A DNA stretch of 64,000 nucleotides. It comes from Martelella alba (GTDB lineage: Bacteria > Pseudomonadota > Gammaproteobacteria > Enterobacterales > Enterobacteriaceae). The DNA is taken from positions 1 through 64,000 of the forward strand of contig NZ_SZPQ01000002.1 of NCBI RefSeq assembly GCF_005217455.1. Direction: 5' to 3'. The position numbers and the translations under genes were made by a program. Positions 48,799-59,960 of this stretch are shown piece by piece (within the stretch, counting starts at the first letter, position 1; every line of letters begins with the position of its first letter). Below the pieces are notes generated by a model, which was not told where the DNA came from, did no database searches, and saw only the letters and a list, made by a program, of their open reading frames with translations.

Positions 48799-50187
48799 TT
48801 ACAGCGCGCGCAGGATCGCTTCCACGCTGGCCTTGGCATCGCCAAACAGCATCTGCGTGTTTTCCTTGTAAAACAGCGGGTTTTGCACCCCGGCATAACC
48901 GGTATTCATGGACCGCTTGAAGACAATGACATTCTGGGCCTTCCAGACTTCCAGCACCGGCATTCCGGCGATGGGACTGCGGGGGTCTTCCTGAGCCGCC
49001 GGGTTCACGGTATCGTTGGCGCCAATGACCAAAACGGTATCGGTATCGCTGAAATCGTCATTGATCTCATCCATTTCCAACACCACATCATAAGGGACCT
49101 TGGCCTCCGCCAGCAACACGTTCATGTGGCCAGGCAAACGACCGGCCACCGGATGAATGCCGAACCGGACTTTTATCCCGCGGGCAACCAGCTTGTCGGT
49201 AATGTCGTGTACCGGATACTGTGCCTGGGCCACGGCCATGCCATAGCCCGGCGTGATAATCACCGACGTGGAGTTCTTCAACAGCTCCGCCACTTCCTCG
49301 ACGGTTGTTTCCCGGTATTCGCCCACTTCGGAGGCATCGCCGAGACTGGAGCCGTCAGTGCCGAAACCGCCGGCGATAACGCTGACGAACGAACGATTCA
49401 TGGCTCGGCACATGATATACGACAGTATCGCCCCGGAAGACCCCACCAGCGCGCCGGTCACAATCAGCAGGTCGTTGTTGAGCATGAAACCGGCCGCCGC
49501 CGCCGCCCACCCGGAATAGGAGTTCAGCATGGACACCACCACCGGCATATCGGCGCCGCCGATGGACGCCACCAGATGAATACCGAACACCAGCGCAATC
49601 AGCGTCATCAGCAGCAAGGCGATGGATTGCAACGCGATGCTATCGGTTCTGACAAACAACACCAGCAGCAGGAAAGAAACGATTATGGCCGCCAGATTCA
49701 TATGATGGCGAAAAGGCAGCATCAGCGGGCGGGACGGAATTTTACCGCGCAGTTTACCGAATGCCACCACCGAGCCGGTAAAGGTTACCGCACCAATAAA
49801 CACGCCCAAAAAGACTTCGGTCAGATGGATATTGACCATCACCGGACTCACTATTTCGCCGTGGCTGAGGTAGCTGTTATAGCCCACCAATACCGCCGCG
49901 AGACCGACGAAACTGTGCAGTATCGCCACCAGTTCGGGCATCTCGGTCATTTCAACCTTGCGCGCCAGATAAACGCCGATACTGCCGCCTATCGCCATTG
50001 CGACGATGATCCAGCCGATATTACTGGTATGCGGCCCTAATATGGTCGCCAGCAAAGCGATAAACATCCCGATGATGCCAAACAGATTGCCCTGTTTTGA
50101 TGTCTCGTGTTTGGACAACCCGGCCAGGCTGAAAATAAACAATATAGCAGCAACAATATATGCCGCCGTCACCAATCCTTCAGACAT
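48799..50187 (-). CDS. pntB: NAD(P) transhydrogenase subunit beta
   Basis: A 462-residue inner-membrane subunit with about eight or nine hydrophobic helices (residues 1-260) and a C-terminal NADP-binding domain ([40 protein letters not shown]). With PntA it uses the proton gradient to reduce NADP+ with NADH. Length equals the E. coli protein. It follows pntA by 11 bp. Confidence 0.97.
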   Translation of the reverse strand: MSEGLVTAAYIVAAILFIFSLAGLSKHETSKQGNLFGIIGMFIALLATILGPHTSNIGWIIVAMAIGGSIGVYLARKVEMTEMPELVAILHSFVGLAAVLVGYNSYLSHGEIVSPVMVNIHLTEVFLGVFIGAVTFTGSVVAFGKLRGKIPSRPLMLPFRHHMNLAAIIVSFLLLVLFVRTDSIALQSIALLLMTLIALVFGIHLVASIGGADMPVVVSMLNSYSGWAAAAAGFMLNNDLLIVTGALVGSSGAILSYIMCRAMNRSFVSVIAGGFGTDGSSLGDASEVGEYRETTVEEVAELLKNSTSVIITPGYGMAVAQAQYPVHDITDKLVARGIKVRFGIHPVAGRLPGHMNVLLAEAKVPYDVVLEMDEINDDFSDTDTVLVIGANDTVNPAAQEDPRSPIAGMPVLEVWKAQNVIVFKRSMNTGYAGVQNPLFYKENTQMLFGDAKASVEAILRAL

Positions 50188-50198
50188 GGATCAACCCC

Positions 50199-52252
<2,054 letters not shown>

Positions 52253-53206
52253 ATGAAGCTGAAGAACACCATACTGGCCTCAGCGTTACTGACATTGACA
52301 ACCGTGTCGGTGCAGGCCGCCCAAGAGCTGACACCGGAAAAGGCAGCCAGCCTGCAGCCCTTTGATAGGATCAATATTACCGGCCGATTCATTTCCATCG
52401 GCGATGCCTCCGACGCGGTGTCCAAACGCGCCGACCAACTCGGCGCCTACGCCTACTATATTCAGGGCATCAATGACGCCAGCAGCAGCGGCAACTGGCG
52501 GGTCACCGCCGACCTGTACCACAAGGACGCGCCGGCCGCCTCCACCGCCACCCAATACCGCGTATTCAACGGTGTCAAGGAATTACCCAAGGCCGAAGCC
52601 AATCTGCTTGAGCCGTTCGACACGGTGACCATCAAAGGCCTTTACCACAGCCAGCCCGATGTCAACGACGCAATCAGCAAACTGGCCAGGGAGAAAGGCG
52701 CCGCGTCTTTTTATATCGTGCGGCAGATTGACGCCAATGAAGGCGGCAATCAATATGTCACGGCCTTCATTTATAAAGCCAACGCGCCGAAACGGGTCGT
52801 GCAGGATCCCGACGCCATACCGGCGGATTCCGATGCCGGCCGCGCGGCTCTGGCTGCCGGCGGCGCCGCGGCCGCCAAGGTGGAAATACCGGGTGTGGCC
52901 TCCTCCGCCTCGCCGGCGTCCAATGTCGGTCGTTTCTTCGAAACCCAATCGACCGCTGGTGGCCGTTACACTGTAACGTTGCCGGACGGCACCAAGATCC
53001 AGGAAGTCAACAAAATCACCGCCGCGCAGATGGTGCCTTTCGACTCAGTGACCTTCACCGGCCACTATAACAGTATCACCGACATCTCCAATGAAGTGGC
53101 GCGACAAGCCGCCAAAAAAGGCGCGAAATATTATCATATCACCCGCCAGTGGGAGCAGAATCAGAGCGGCGGCAACGTCACCGTTTCCGCGGATCTGTTT
53201 AAATAA
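52253..53206 (+). CDS. ydgH: Periplasmic YdgH/BhsA/McbA-domain protein
   Basis: A 317-residue secreted protein. The signal peptide is residues 1-22 (MKLKNTILASALLTLTTVSV then QAA). Three copies of the YdgH (DUF1471) domain follow, recognisable by LQPFDRINITGRF, LEPFDTVTIKGLY and MVPFDSVTFTGHY. It is linked to envelope stress and outer-membrane homeostasis in E. coli. AAGGA precedes the ATG. Confidence 0.95.
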   Translation: MKLKNTILASALLTLTTVSVQAAQELTPEKAASLQPFDRINITGRFISIGDASDAVSKRADQLGAYAYYIQGINDASSSGNWRVTADLYHKDAPAASTATQYRVFNGVKELPKAEANLLEPFDTVTIKGLYHSQPDVNDAISKLAREKGAASFYIVRQIDANEGGNQYVTAFIYKANAPKRVVQDPDAIPADSDAGRAALAAGGAAAAKVEIPGVASSASPASNVGRFFETQSTAGGRYTVTLPDGTKIQEVNKITAAQMVPFDSVTFTGHYNSITDISNEVARQAAKKGAKYYHITRQWEQNQSGGNVTVSADLFK

Positions 53207-53227
53207 GCGCCGGTTAGACATAGAGAA

Positions 53228-53256
53228 AGGGCAAGTTCCCCCTTGCCCTCTTTATT
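53228..53256 (+). terminator. Terminator of ydgH
   Basis: Arms AGGGCAAG (53228-53235) and CTTGCCCT (53242-53249) around a 6-nt loop, followed by CTTTATTA. Because it lies between converging genes it may also serve the minus-strand gene ending at 53262. Confidence 0.75.
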
Positions 53257-53261
53257 ACAGC

Positions 53262-53687
53262 TCAGGCGGCGGGTTGTTCCGATGCGCCCGACAGATGAAT
53301 GGACAACCGTTCGTCATGCTGACGCAGCGACAGCGATTCGCCATATTCCCGCCGGATAGCGCCAAGCTGTTCATTTTCCAGCGCATAAGGCAAGCGGATA
53401 TCGATCCGACCGATACCCTGACGCCGCGCCAAGGCAATTAGCCGGATGATATTGGTTTCGTCGTTGACTTGAGTGGAAAGCACCTGGAGCGCCAGCGCCT
53501 TGAACCGCTCCTGACGGGTCTGCGTGTGCGCGGACGGCCGTTTGGTGACGATGCCGAAAATCGGCATGACGCCGTAAATGGCGTCGATAAAACTCCAGCG
53601 CTTTTTGCAACTGGCCGACAGGTAATGGGTGTAATCAAAGCAAAGCTTCTCGTCAGGAGCCTCAGCATGTAGCCGGTATCTTGCCAT
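53262..53687 (-). CDS. Hypothetical protein between ydgH and rstA
   Basis: A 141-residue protein that I do not recognise. The ATG at 53687 (MARYRLHAEAPDEK) is preceded by AAGGAGGT at ideal distance, which decides against the longer frame to 53825. It is soluble in appearance, with a central hydrophobic stretch (FIDAIYGVMPIFGIV), basic patches and no signal peptide. E. coli has ydgI, folM and ydgC between ydgH and rstA; this gene is unlike them. The strong ribosome binding site supports a real gene. Confidence 0.65.
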   Translation of the reverse strand: MARYRLHAEAPDEKLCFDYTHYLSASCKKRWSFIDAIYGVMPIFGIVTKRPSAHTQTRQERFKALALQVLSTQVNDETNIIRLIALARRQGIGRIDIRLPYALENEQLGAIRREYGESLSLRQHDERLSIHLSGASEQPAA

Positions 53688-54001
53688 TTCGCCGCACCTC
53701 CTTCCCGCCGCAGTCATCCGTCCGACAATAAGACACGTTGACACTATACCACAACAGAACAGGCCATGCCGCAACAGACCCCATAAGCGTGAATGCCGCA
53801 ATGGTAATATTTTGTTTAGCGTCACACCGGAATTTTATTATTTTTGATGTCGGCAAGACTTCTTCATGTTTATCCGATGGCGGATCCCCCCGACAGGCGT
53901 TATGCTCATACCGCTTCAAATTTGAAGGCCGGTTTGCCGGCATTTTGAAACGATGGACCCCTATTGTTTCTTTCGCCCTTTGTATGCAGATTACCGTCAC
54001 G

Positions 54002-54727
54002 ATGAATAAAATAGTCTTTGTGGAAGATGACGCTGATGTCGGCAACCTTATCGCCGCTTGGCTTGCCAAACATGATTTCGAGGTTATTCTCGAAGGGCGG
54101 GGAGATCGCGCGCAAGACGTGATCATCCGCGAAAAACCCGATCTGGTGCTGTTGGACATTTTATTGCCTGGCAAGGACGGCATGACCCTGTGCCGGGATT
54201 TGCGTCCGCTCTACCACGGTCCCATCGTTCTGCTGACATCCCTTGATAGCGACATGAACCATATTCTGTCATTGGAGATGGGCGCTAACGATTATATTCT
54301 CAAAACCACGCCGCCCGCGGTATTACTGGCGCGTCTACGGTTGCATCTTCGCCAGAATTCCGCAACGGCCCGCGAACCGGCCGCCCCGGCCGGCGCCGTC
54401 GGCAGTGTTTTGCATTTCGGTCAGCTGAGCATCGATTTAACCAACCGGGAGGTGGTGCTCGGCAATGAAAACATCACGTTGTCCACCTCGGATTTTGAAC
54501 TGCTTTGGGAGCTGGCCACCCATGCCGGAAAAATCATGGATCGCGAAGCCTTGTTGAAAAATCTGCGCGGGGTGAGCTATGACGGTCTTGATCGCAGTAT
54601 TGATGTGGCCATATCGCGGCTACGGAAAAAACTTTACGACAACGCGCTGGAGCCGTTTCGCATCAAGACTGTTCGCAATAAAGGCTATTTGTTCGCGCCG
54701 AACGCCTGGGAGAGCGCCCGGTTATGA
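54002..54727 (+). CDS. rstA: Response regulator RstA
   Basis: A 241-residue OmpR-family regulator. The receiver domain has acidic pocket EDD and phospho-acceptor D52 in DLVLLDILLPGKDG. The C-terminal winged helix includes DREALLKNLRGVSYDGLDRS. It is controlled by RstB and, in E. coli, by PhoPQ; it activates asr. I use the ATG at 54002 (MNKIVFVEDD); the open frame upstream is not conserved. It overlaps rstB by ATGA. Confidence 0.96.
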   Translation: MNKIVFVEDDADVGNLIAAWLAKHDFEVILEGRGDRAQDVIIREKPDLVLLDILLPGKDGMTLCRDLRPLYHGPIVLLTSLDSDMNHILSLEMGANDYILKTTPPAVLLARLRLHLRQNSATAREPAAPAGAVGSVLHFGQLSIDLTNREVVLGNENITLSTSDFELLWELATHAGKIMDREALLKNLRGVSYDGLDRSIDVAISRLRKKLYDNALEPFRIKTVRNKGYLFAPNAWESARL

Positions 54728-56019
54728 GGAAGTTGTTCATCCAGTTCTATCTGCTGCTCTTCGTGTGTTTTCTGGTCATGACGCTGTTGGTCGGACTGGT
54801 CTATAAAGTCACCGCCGAGCGCGCCGGCAGGAAGTCCATGGACGACCTGATGAAAAGCTCGCTGTATCTGATGCGTAACGAGTTGCGCACTATCCCGCCC
54901 CGCGACTGGAACAAAACCATCAATAAACTGGATCTGAACCTGTCGTTCAGTTTGCACATTGAACCATTAAAAAAATATCAGCTTTCGCCGCGGGATGATC
55001 TGCAATTGCGCCGAGGGGAAATCGTCGCGCTGGATGACGAATATACCTTCATCCAACGGATCCCCCGAAGCAATTATGTGTTGTCGGTGGGTCCCATTCC
55101 CTATTTGTTCTTTATTCATGAAATGCGCTTGTTGGACCTGGCGCTGCTGGTTTTCATCGGCTTGTCGTTGGCCCTGCCCGTTTTTATCTGGATGCGGCCG
55201 CATTGGCAGGACATGTTGAAGCTGGAGGTGGCGGCGCAACGTTTCGGGGCGGGTTTTCTGGAGGAGCGCATCCATTTCGATAATGCCTCAAGCCTTTACC
55301 GGCTTGGGGTGGCTTTCAACCAGATGGCGGACAACGTCAATACCCTGATCGCCAGTAAAAAACAGCTTATCGACAATATCGCCCATGAATTGCGCACGCC
55401 GCTGGTGCGGCTGCGTTATCGGCTGGCCATGAGCGAGGGCGTGTCCGCCGAGGAATTGGAACGGCTGAATCACGATGTCACCCAGTTGGAGGGATTGATT
55501 GACGAACTGCTGACATTCGCCCGGCTTGACCGGCCGCAAGTCACGTTGAATCTCTCGTCGGTGAATTTGCCCGACTGGCTGCGGGAGAAACTGGCCGATA
55601 CCCGGCTGGTGCACAGTGAGCGCGTTATTCATCAGGATATTCCCAACGGCGGCGAGTTCGGCCAGGTTGACGCCCGGCTGATGGAGCGGGTCTTGGATAA
55701 TCTGGTCAACAACGCGCTGCGCTACAGCCAGCAAATGATCAGCGTGAAATTGGGCGCCGACGACGGTTACGGCTTCCTGCAAGTGGACGACGACGGTCCC
55801 GGAATCCCGGAAAACGAGCGACAGCGCATCTTTGAGCCTTTTGTGAGGCTTGATCCCAGCCGGGACCGAAGCACCGGCGGTTGCGGATTGGGGCTGGCCA
55901 TTGTCCGGTCCATCGCCCAGGCCCACGAAGGTCAGGTGATTGCCGACAACAGCCCGTTGGGGGGCGCCCGGTTACTCTACCGCTGGCCCATCAACCGTGC
56001 TTCCCTTTCCCATCGGTGA
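54724..56019 (+). CDS. rstB: Sensor histidine kinase RstB
   Basis: A 431-residue inner-membrane kinase. Two membrane helices (about residues 5-28 and 135-158) bracket a periplasmic domain; HAMP follows. The phospho-acceptor is H221 in NIAHELRTPLVRLRYRL, and the ATPase has FLQVDDDGPGIPENERQRIF and GGCGLGLAIVRSIAQ. The last 29 bases overlap the end of the converging NEL gene, so its C-terminal residues are encoded on the other strand of an accessory gene. Confidence 0.96.
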   Translation: MRKLFIQFYLLLFVCFLVMTLLVGLVYKVTAERAGRKSMDDLMKSSLYLMRNELRTIPPRDWNKTINKLDLNLSFSLHIEPLKKYQLSPRDDLQLRRGEIVALDDEYTFIQRIPRSNYVLSVGPIPYLFFIHEMRLLDLALLVFIGLSLALPVFIWMRPHWQDMLKLEVAAQRFGAGFLEERIHFDNASSLYRLGVAFNQMADNVNTLIASKKQLIDNIAHELRTPLVRLRYRLAMSEGVSAEELERLNHDVTQLEGLIDELLTFARLDRPQVTLNLSSVNLPDWLREKLADTRLVHSERVIHQDIPNGGEFGQVDARLMERVLDNLVNNALRYSQQMISVKLGADDGYGFLQVDDDGPGIPENERQRIFEPFVRLDPSRDRSTGGCGLGLAIVRSIAQAHEGQVIADNSPLGGARLLYRWPINRASLSHR

Positions 56020-59000
56020 ACAAGCGGGTAGCGAACCATTCAATAAACGTGCTGATAAATGTCCCGAACTTAAGGCTTTTATTCCGCGTCAGGGTCAGTC
56101 GACGGGCAGCCAGCACTTCCTCGGTCAACGCCATATCGATAGCGCGGATAAGCGCCAAGCGGGTAGGATCGTCCGACGCGGAAATGGCCGCGCGCTTACT
56201 GGCGGCCGCATCATAACGTGGCGTTTCAATGCGCCGCATCACCTTCTGCCAAGGCTCCCATTGCGCCAGCCAGGCTGGAAACTGCTGCTCTTCACTGGTC
56301 GCCACAACGGCGCGCGCCCGGCGCAGTTCATCCGCCGTCACACCGTTTTGGCTGTATCCTCTTGACCTGCCAGTCAATAAAGAGGATTGCGGCGACTCGC
56401 TAATACGTATCTGGTAGGCCAAATAAATGGCGATTTCATCCACCGCGTCACCCTGTTCGGCCAAGGTCGCCAATTTTTGTCGGGCAAACCGTTCCAATTG
56501 CTCCATGCGGAACATTTTCCGACCCAGGGCGATTAACTCCGGCAACGCCGTATCATACCGACCGATTTCGATCTCATGTACCACCAGCGCCTTTTGCATT
56601 TCGCCGTACATCAGGACTACCACCCGATCGCCGCCTTTCTCGGCTTCGCGGGCGATGGCGAAGGTCAGTTTGCGCAACGCGGGCGAATCGGCAAGCTTGC
56701 CCAGCCACGCGATAACCCGGCGTTCCAGATCGGGCACGATGCTTGTGTTTTTGATGGCCCACAGCCGATTCAGGAAAAGATGGAACGCCGCCGCGTTGTC
56801 TTGTGCCACAAATTCCGCCCAGCGATTCTCCGCGGCCTTTCTTTGCCGCGGCGGCAGCCAGGCCGCCACCGTCACGTTGAGCGGGCGAATCCAGCGCAGG
56901 CAGTCGGCGAAAGAGGGCCCGCGATAGTCGGGCTGGTAGATACGCCGCCACAGCGCCAACCGCGTCGGCTCGGGGAAAGGAGTATGCTGTAGGCGGATGC
57001 GGCTGCGCTCGGGCAGTCGAAATACGGATTCGGGCACCGTGGTGAACTGGAAACGGCTGGCGTCCAGCGTGGACAATGCGCCAGGCAACCTCTCTGGCAG
57101 CGACGCCAGCGGATTGAATCTGACATCAAGCCCCTGCAACCCCTCCGGCAAGGTATCCGGCAGCGATGTCAGCCTGTTGCTGTAAGCGATGAGCGTTTTC
57201 AGCCCCTCCGGCAAAGTGTCCGGCAACGATGTCAACTGGTTGTCGTAAGCGACCAGCGTTTTCAGCCCTTCCGGTAACCGGTCCGGCAGCGCGGAGAGCG
57301 CGTTGCCCGCCACCCGCAAGTGGGCGCAGGGCGGCAACGCGTTCGGCAGCGATCGCAACAGCAGCGATGACAGGTCAAGATCGCCGGTTTCTTTTTCCAG
57401 ACAGGCCTTGAGCAGCAATACCGCTTCGGCGCGCTGTTCATTCTCTTCCGCGCCCTTCGCCCAGGCATGCCATACCCGGTAGTAGCGATTGTAATAGACG
57501 GCATGGCGACTGATATCACAGGACTGCTCTTCCGTTAAGGCCAGCAGATTCCTGGCGATAAGAATTTCCCGGCTAAGCCGACAATCAATCTCGTGGTCTA
57601 TTTCGTCCAGAACTATCCGGCCGATGACGCGCCGGGCGTCCTCATCATGCGTAAGATGCGCTTCACGCAAGCGCGAGGCCAGTTTTTCGGCGAAGTCCTT
57701 CTCCAATACGGCATGCCGCTCCCGCACGGCGGCGGCGCAACGTGTGGCGTCAATACGCCGCAACACGGATTGCCAAGGCTTCCACTGCGCCAGCCAGGCC
57801 GGAAATTCCTCAATTTCCCGTAGCGCCACCTTGGCTCTGGCGTGGCGCAAATCGTCCGGCGAGATATCGGCCAGATGGAAGTATTTTATGTGTTCCGCCA
57901 TCATGGCCAGGCGCAAAGGTTTGCTGGTTTTGATTTGATAAGCGAGATAAACCGCGATCTCATCGATCTTTTTCCCCTGTTTTTCCGCCGCGGCGACATG
58001 GGCCCGCGCAATTTCCTCAAGCCGCGCCAGGCGAAACATTTGCCGCCCCAGGGTGATCAAGTCGGGTAGCGATGTGTCGTACCGCCCGGTCTCCACATCG
58101 TGAAGCGCCTTGGTTTTTTGCATATCGTTATAGGCCAGGATTACGCGATCCTCGCAGGTTTCCGTGGCGGTCAGCGCCACCGCGAACGTTTTTTCGCGTA
58201 GTTCCGGCGAATGGGCGAGCATCGACAACCAGTCGGCCACCTGCCGCCCGAATTCGGCAACGCCTCTTGCGCTGTCGCTATTTCCCAACCGGATCAGGAA
58301 TCGATGAAACGCCGCCGTGTTTTCCTCTTGGACGATATCGTGCCAACGGCTTTCCACCGCGCTCATGTGTTCCGGCGTAAACCAGGTCGCCACCGTGACA
58401 TTCAGCGGACGCAGCCAACTGAGGCTATCCAGGAACCAGGGACCACGGTAATCGACGCGATTGATCCGCCGCCATACCCGAAGTCGTTCCGTTTCGGTCA
58501 GCGCCAACTGGGGAACACAAACACAACACGCGTCGGAGAGTTGAAACAGACTCTCCGGCAACGTAGTGAAATGGCATTGCCCGATATCCAGATACGTTAG
58601 TCCGACCGGCCATGCGGCGGGCAACGCGTTCAGGGGGTTGTGCTGGACTTCGATTTTCTCCAGACCGTCGGGCAAGCCGTCCGGCAACGCGGACAGCAGG
58701 TTGTTCCCGGCCTGCAATATCCTGAGATTTCCCGGCAGCGACCCGGGCAATGCCGTAAGCCGATTGTCGGTTACCATCAGGCTTTCGCAGGGGGGCAAAA
58801 GGTCCGGCAGCGCGGCCAGCGAGAGCGATTTAAGATCGAGCTCCGCCGCCTTTCGCTTCAAACAATCCTTCATCCTCGCCACCGCCATACCGCGGCGCTC
58901 GTTATTGCCGGCGTCTTTTTCCCATTGTTCCCACGCCGCGTAATAGGTTTTACGCCTGGCGGCGCGATCCATCGACGTTTCGGCGGCTGAGGGGCCTTCA

Positions 59001-59065
59001 ACCGCACGCCGATAACCGTGCAGCCCCCGGAAAGAGATATGTGCGCTAGGGTCGGTGGGAAACAC
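55991..59065 (-). CDS. Tandem LRR-NEL (IpaH/SspH-type) E3 ubiquitin ligase effector
   Basis: A 1024-residue protein built from two full IpaH-type modules. Module A: helical cap (about 40-75), about five leucine-rich repeats (78-175) and a NEL domain (190-515) with catalytic C304 in TETCEDRVILAYN. Module B: cap (524-560), about six repeats (563-685) and NEL (700-1000). In module B the aligned segment is EKGGDRVVVLMYG, with G811 replacing the Cys while the Asp (D813) remains. Such proteins are injected by type III secretion and ubiquitinate host targets chosen by the LRR. The start is a GTG at 59065, eight bases after AGGAGG; the N-terminus is Ser/Pro-rich as in secretion signals. It lies between rstB and asr. 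Confidence 0.9.
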   Translation of the reverse strand: MFPTDPSAHISFRGLHGYRRAVEGPSAAETSMDRAARRKTYYAAWEQWEKDAGNNERRGMAVARMKDCLKRKAAELDLKSLSLAALPDLLPPCESLMVTDNRLTALPGSLPGNLRILQAGNNLLSALPDGLPDGLEKIEVQHNPLNALPAAWPVGLTYLDIGQCHFTTLPESLFQLSDACCVCVPQLALTETERLRVWRRINRVDYRGPWFLDSLSWLRPLNVTVATWFTPEHMSAVESRWHDIVQEENTAAFHRFLIRLGNSDSARGVAEFGRQVADWLSMLAHSPELREKTFAVALTATETCEDRVILAYNDMQKTKALHDVETGRYDTSLPDLITLGRQMFRLARLEEIARAHVAAAEKQGKKIDEIAVYLAYQIKTSKPLRLAMMAEHIKYFHLADISPDDLRHARAKVALREIEEFPAWLAQWKPWQSVLRRIDATRCAAAVRERHAVLEKDFAEKLASRLREAHLTHDEDARRVIGRIVLDEIDHEIDCRLSREILIARNLLALTEEQSCDISRHAVYYNRYYRVWHAWAKGAEENEQRAEAVLLLKACLEKETGDLDLSSLLLRSLPNALPPCAHLRVAGNALSALPDRLPEGLKTLVAYDNQLTSLPDTLPEGLKTLIAYSNRLTSLPDTLPEGLQGLDVRFNPLASLPERLPGALSTLDASRFQFTTVPESVFRLPERSRIRLQHTPFPEPTRLALWRRIYQPDYRGPSFADCLRWIRPLNVTVAAWLPPRQRKAAENRWAEFVAQDNAAAFHLFLNRLWAIKNTSIVPDLERRVIAWLGKLADSPALRKLTFAIAREAEKGGDRVVVLMYGEMQKALVVHEIEIGRYDTALPELIALGRKMFRMEQLERFARQKLATLAEQGDAVDEIAIYLAYQIRISESPQSSLLTGRSRGYSQNGVTADELRRARAVVATSEEQQFPAWLAQWEPWQKVMRRIETPRYDAAASKRAAISASDDPTRLALIRAIDMALTEEVLAARRLTLTRNKSLKFGTFISTFIEWFATRLFTDGKGKHG
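57100..57300 (-). repeat. Near-identical LRR-coding repeats
   Basis: Successive leucine-rich repeats of module B (LPEGLKTLVAYDNQLTSLPD, LPEGLKTLIAYSNRLTSLPD) are encoded by almost identical 60-bp stretches. This indicates recent expansion by tandem duplication. Confidence 0.75.
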
Positions 59066-59292
59066 GGTGCTGGCCTCCTCGTGGTATTGGCTTTACATCT
59101 TTTTTCTTTCGCAGGAGGAGAGTCTATACAGGTCAAATGAATGAATATTTCATATTTACGCGGTTTCTGACGAGAATGACGCTTACGTCAAGACGCCCTT
59201 TGCCGCGGCGTTCGTCAACGGTCCGCCGGCGCCGCCGAAGGCCGTGCCGCCAGGGAGGGAAATATCGCCGTTCGCCAGGCCCCATCCGTTTG

Positions 59293-59306
59293 TACATTTG
59301 GTTACA
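59293..59306 (+). promoter_or_regulatory. RstA box upstream of asr
   Basis: TACATTTGGTTACA matches the RstA consensus TACATNTNGTTACA exactly. It lies 107 bp before the asr ATG and 228 bp before the start of the divergent NEL gene, in the shared intergenic region. RstA activation of asr at such a site is established in E. coli. Confidence 0.85.
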
Positions 59307-59413
59307 CGCCGATACCAAACACTCACGGACAGTGTTCCGGCAATCCCCTATTGTTTGGTCACCGGCCCCAGTCCGGGGTTGTAATTAGAAACCGCAATTC
59401 TGAGGATTTGACG

Positions 59414-59812
59414 ATGAAAAAAGTACTTGCAATGGTTGTTGCAGCCGCCATGGGATTGTCCAGCGTCGCTTTCGCCGCTGATGCCGCAACCTCCACCACC
59501 GCTCCGGCAACGGCCACCACTTCCGCTGCTCCCGCTGCGCCGGCTAAAGCCGTTCACCATAAAAAACGCGTTAAAAAAGCCAAGAAAGCACCGGCTCAAA
59601 CCGCTCAAGCCGCTAAAAAGCATGTAAAGAAAGTGCATAAGAAAGCCGCCCCGGCGCAAACCGCCCAAGCCGCTAAAAAGCATGTAAAGAAAGTGCATAA
59701 GAAAGCCGCTCCGGCGCAAACCGCCCAAGCCGCTAAAAAACACGTCAAAAAAGTCCATAAGAAAGCCGCTCCGGCCGCTGCCGCTAAAACCGCCGCTCCG
59801 GCTGCCAAATAA
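59414..59812 (+). CDS. asr: Acid shock protein
   Basis: A 132-residue periplasmic, very basic Ala/Lys-rich protein induced at low pH. It has a signal peptide [20 protein letters not shown] ending at AFA-AD, and three exact-length 20-residue repeats around [20 protein letters not shown]. In E. coli Asr is processed to a smaller basic form that protects at low pH. I use the ATG at 59414; upstream frame is not family-like. The RstA box supports RstAB control. Confidence 0.95.
   Translation: MKKVLAMVVAAAMGLSSVAFAADAATSTTAPATATTSAAPAAPAKAVHHKKRVKKAKKAPAQTAQAAKKHVKKVHKKAAPAQTAQAAKKHVKKVHKKAAPAQTAQAAKKHVKKVHKKAAPAAAAKTAAPAAK
59591..59770 (+). repeat. Three tandem 60-bp repeats in asr
   Basis: Units start at 59591, 59651 and 59711, each encoding 20 residues rich in Ala and Lys. 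The first two are nearly identical in DNA; the third has more synonymous changes. Confidence 0.9.
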
Positions 59813-59916
59813 GCTTTCGACCTGAATAAGGCGTAAGCGCCGTGCGGGTCCGGCCACAGAAGTGCGGCTATGGAAGCTGAAGAAGTAGTCATTTTAGCGA
59901 GTTATTTTTAGCTAGA

Positions 59917-59947
59917 CGACACCCGTTTTCTCGGGTGTCGCTTTCTT
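59917..59947 (+). terminator. Terminator between asr and ydgU
   Basis: Perfect 9-bp arms CGACACCCG (59917-59925) and CGGGTGTCG (59932-59940) with loop TTTTCT, followed by CTTTCTT. Read-through would be needed to express ydgU from the asr promoter. Confidence 0.8.
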
Positions 59948-59960
59948 TAGGGCCTCACCT

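Noticed and set aside
48003-48896. 297-codon minus-strand open frame
   Set aside because: Antisense to uspE and spanning the hairpins between uspE and pntB. uspE is certain.
48733-50040. 435-codon plus-strand open frame
   Set aside because: Antisense to pntB; its His/Gln/Arg-rich translation has no family character.
53811-53830. PhoP-box-like TGTTTA upstream of rstA
   Set aside because: Only one half-site matches; the expected second half five bases on does not. PhoP control cannot be claimed from sequence.
59870-59911. 13-codon frame between asr and its terminator
   Set aside because: Only a weak ribosome binding site and no known homologue; chance frames of this size are common.
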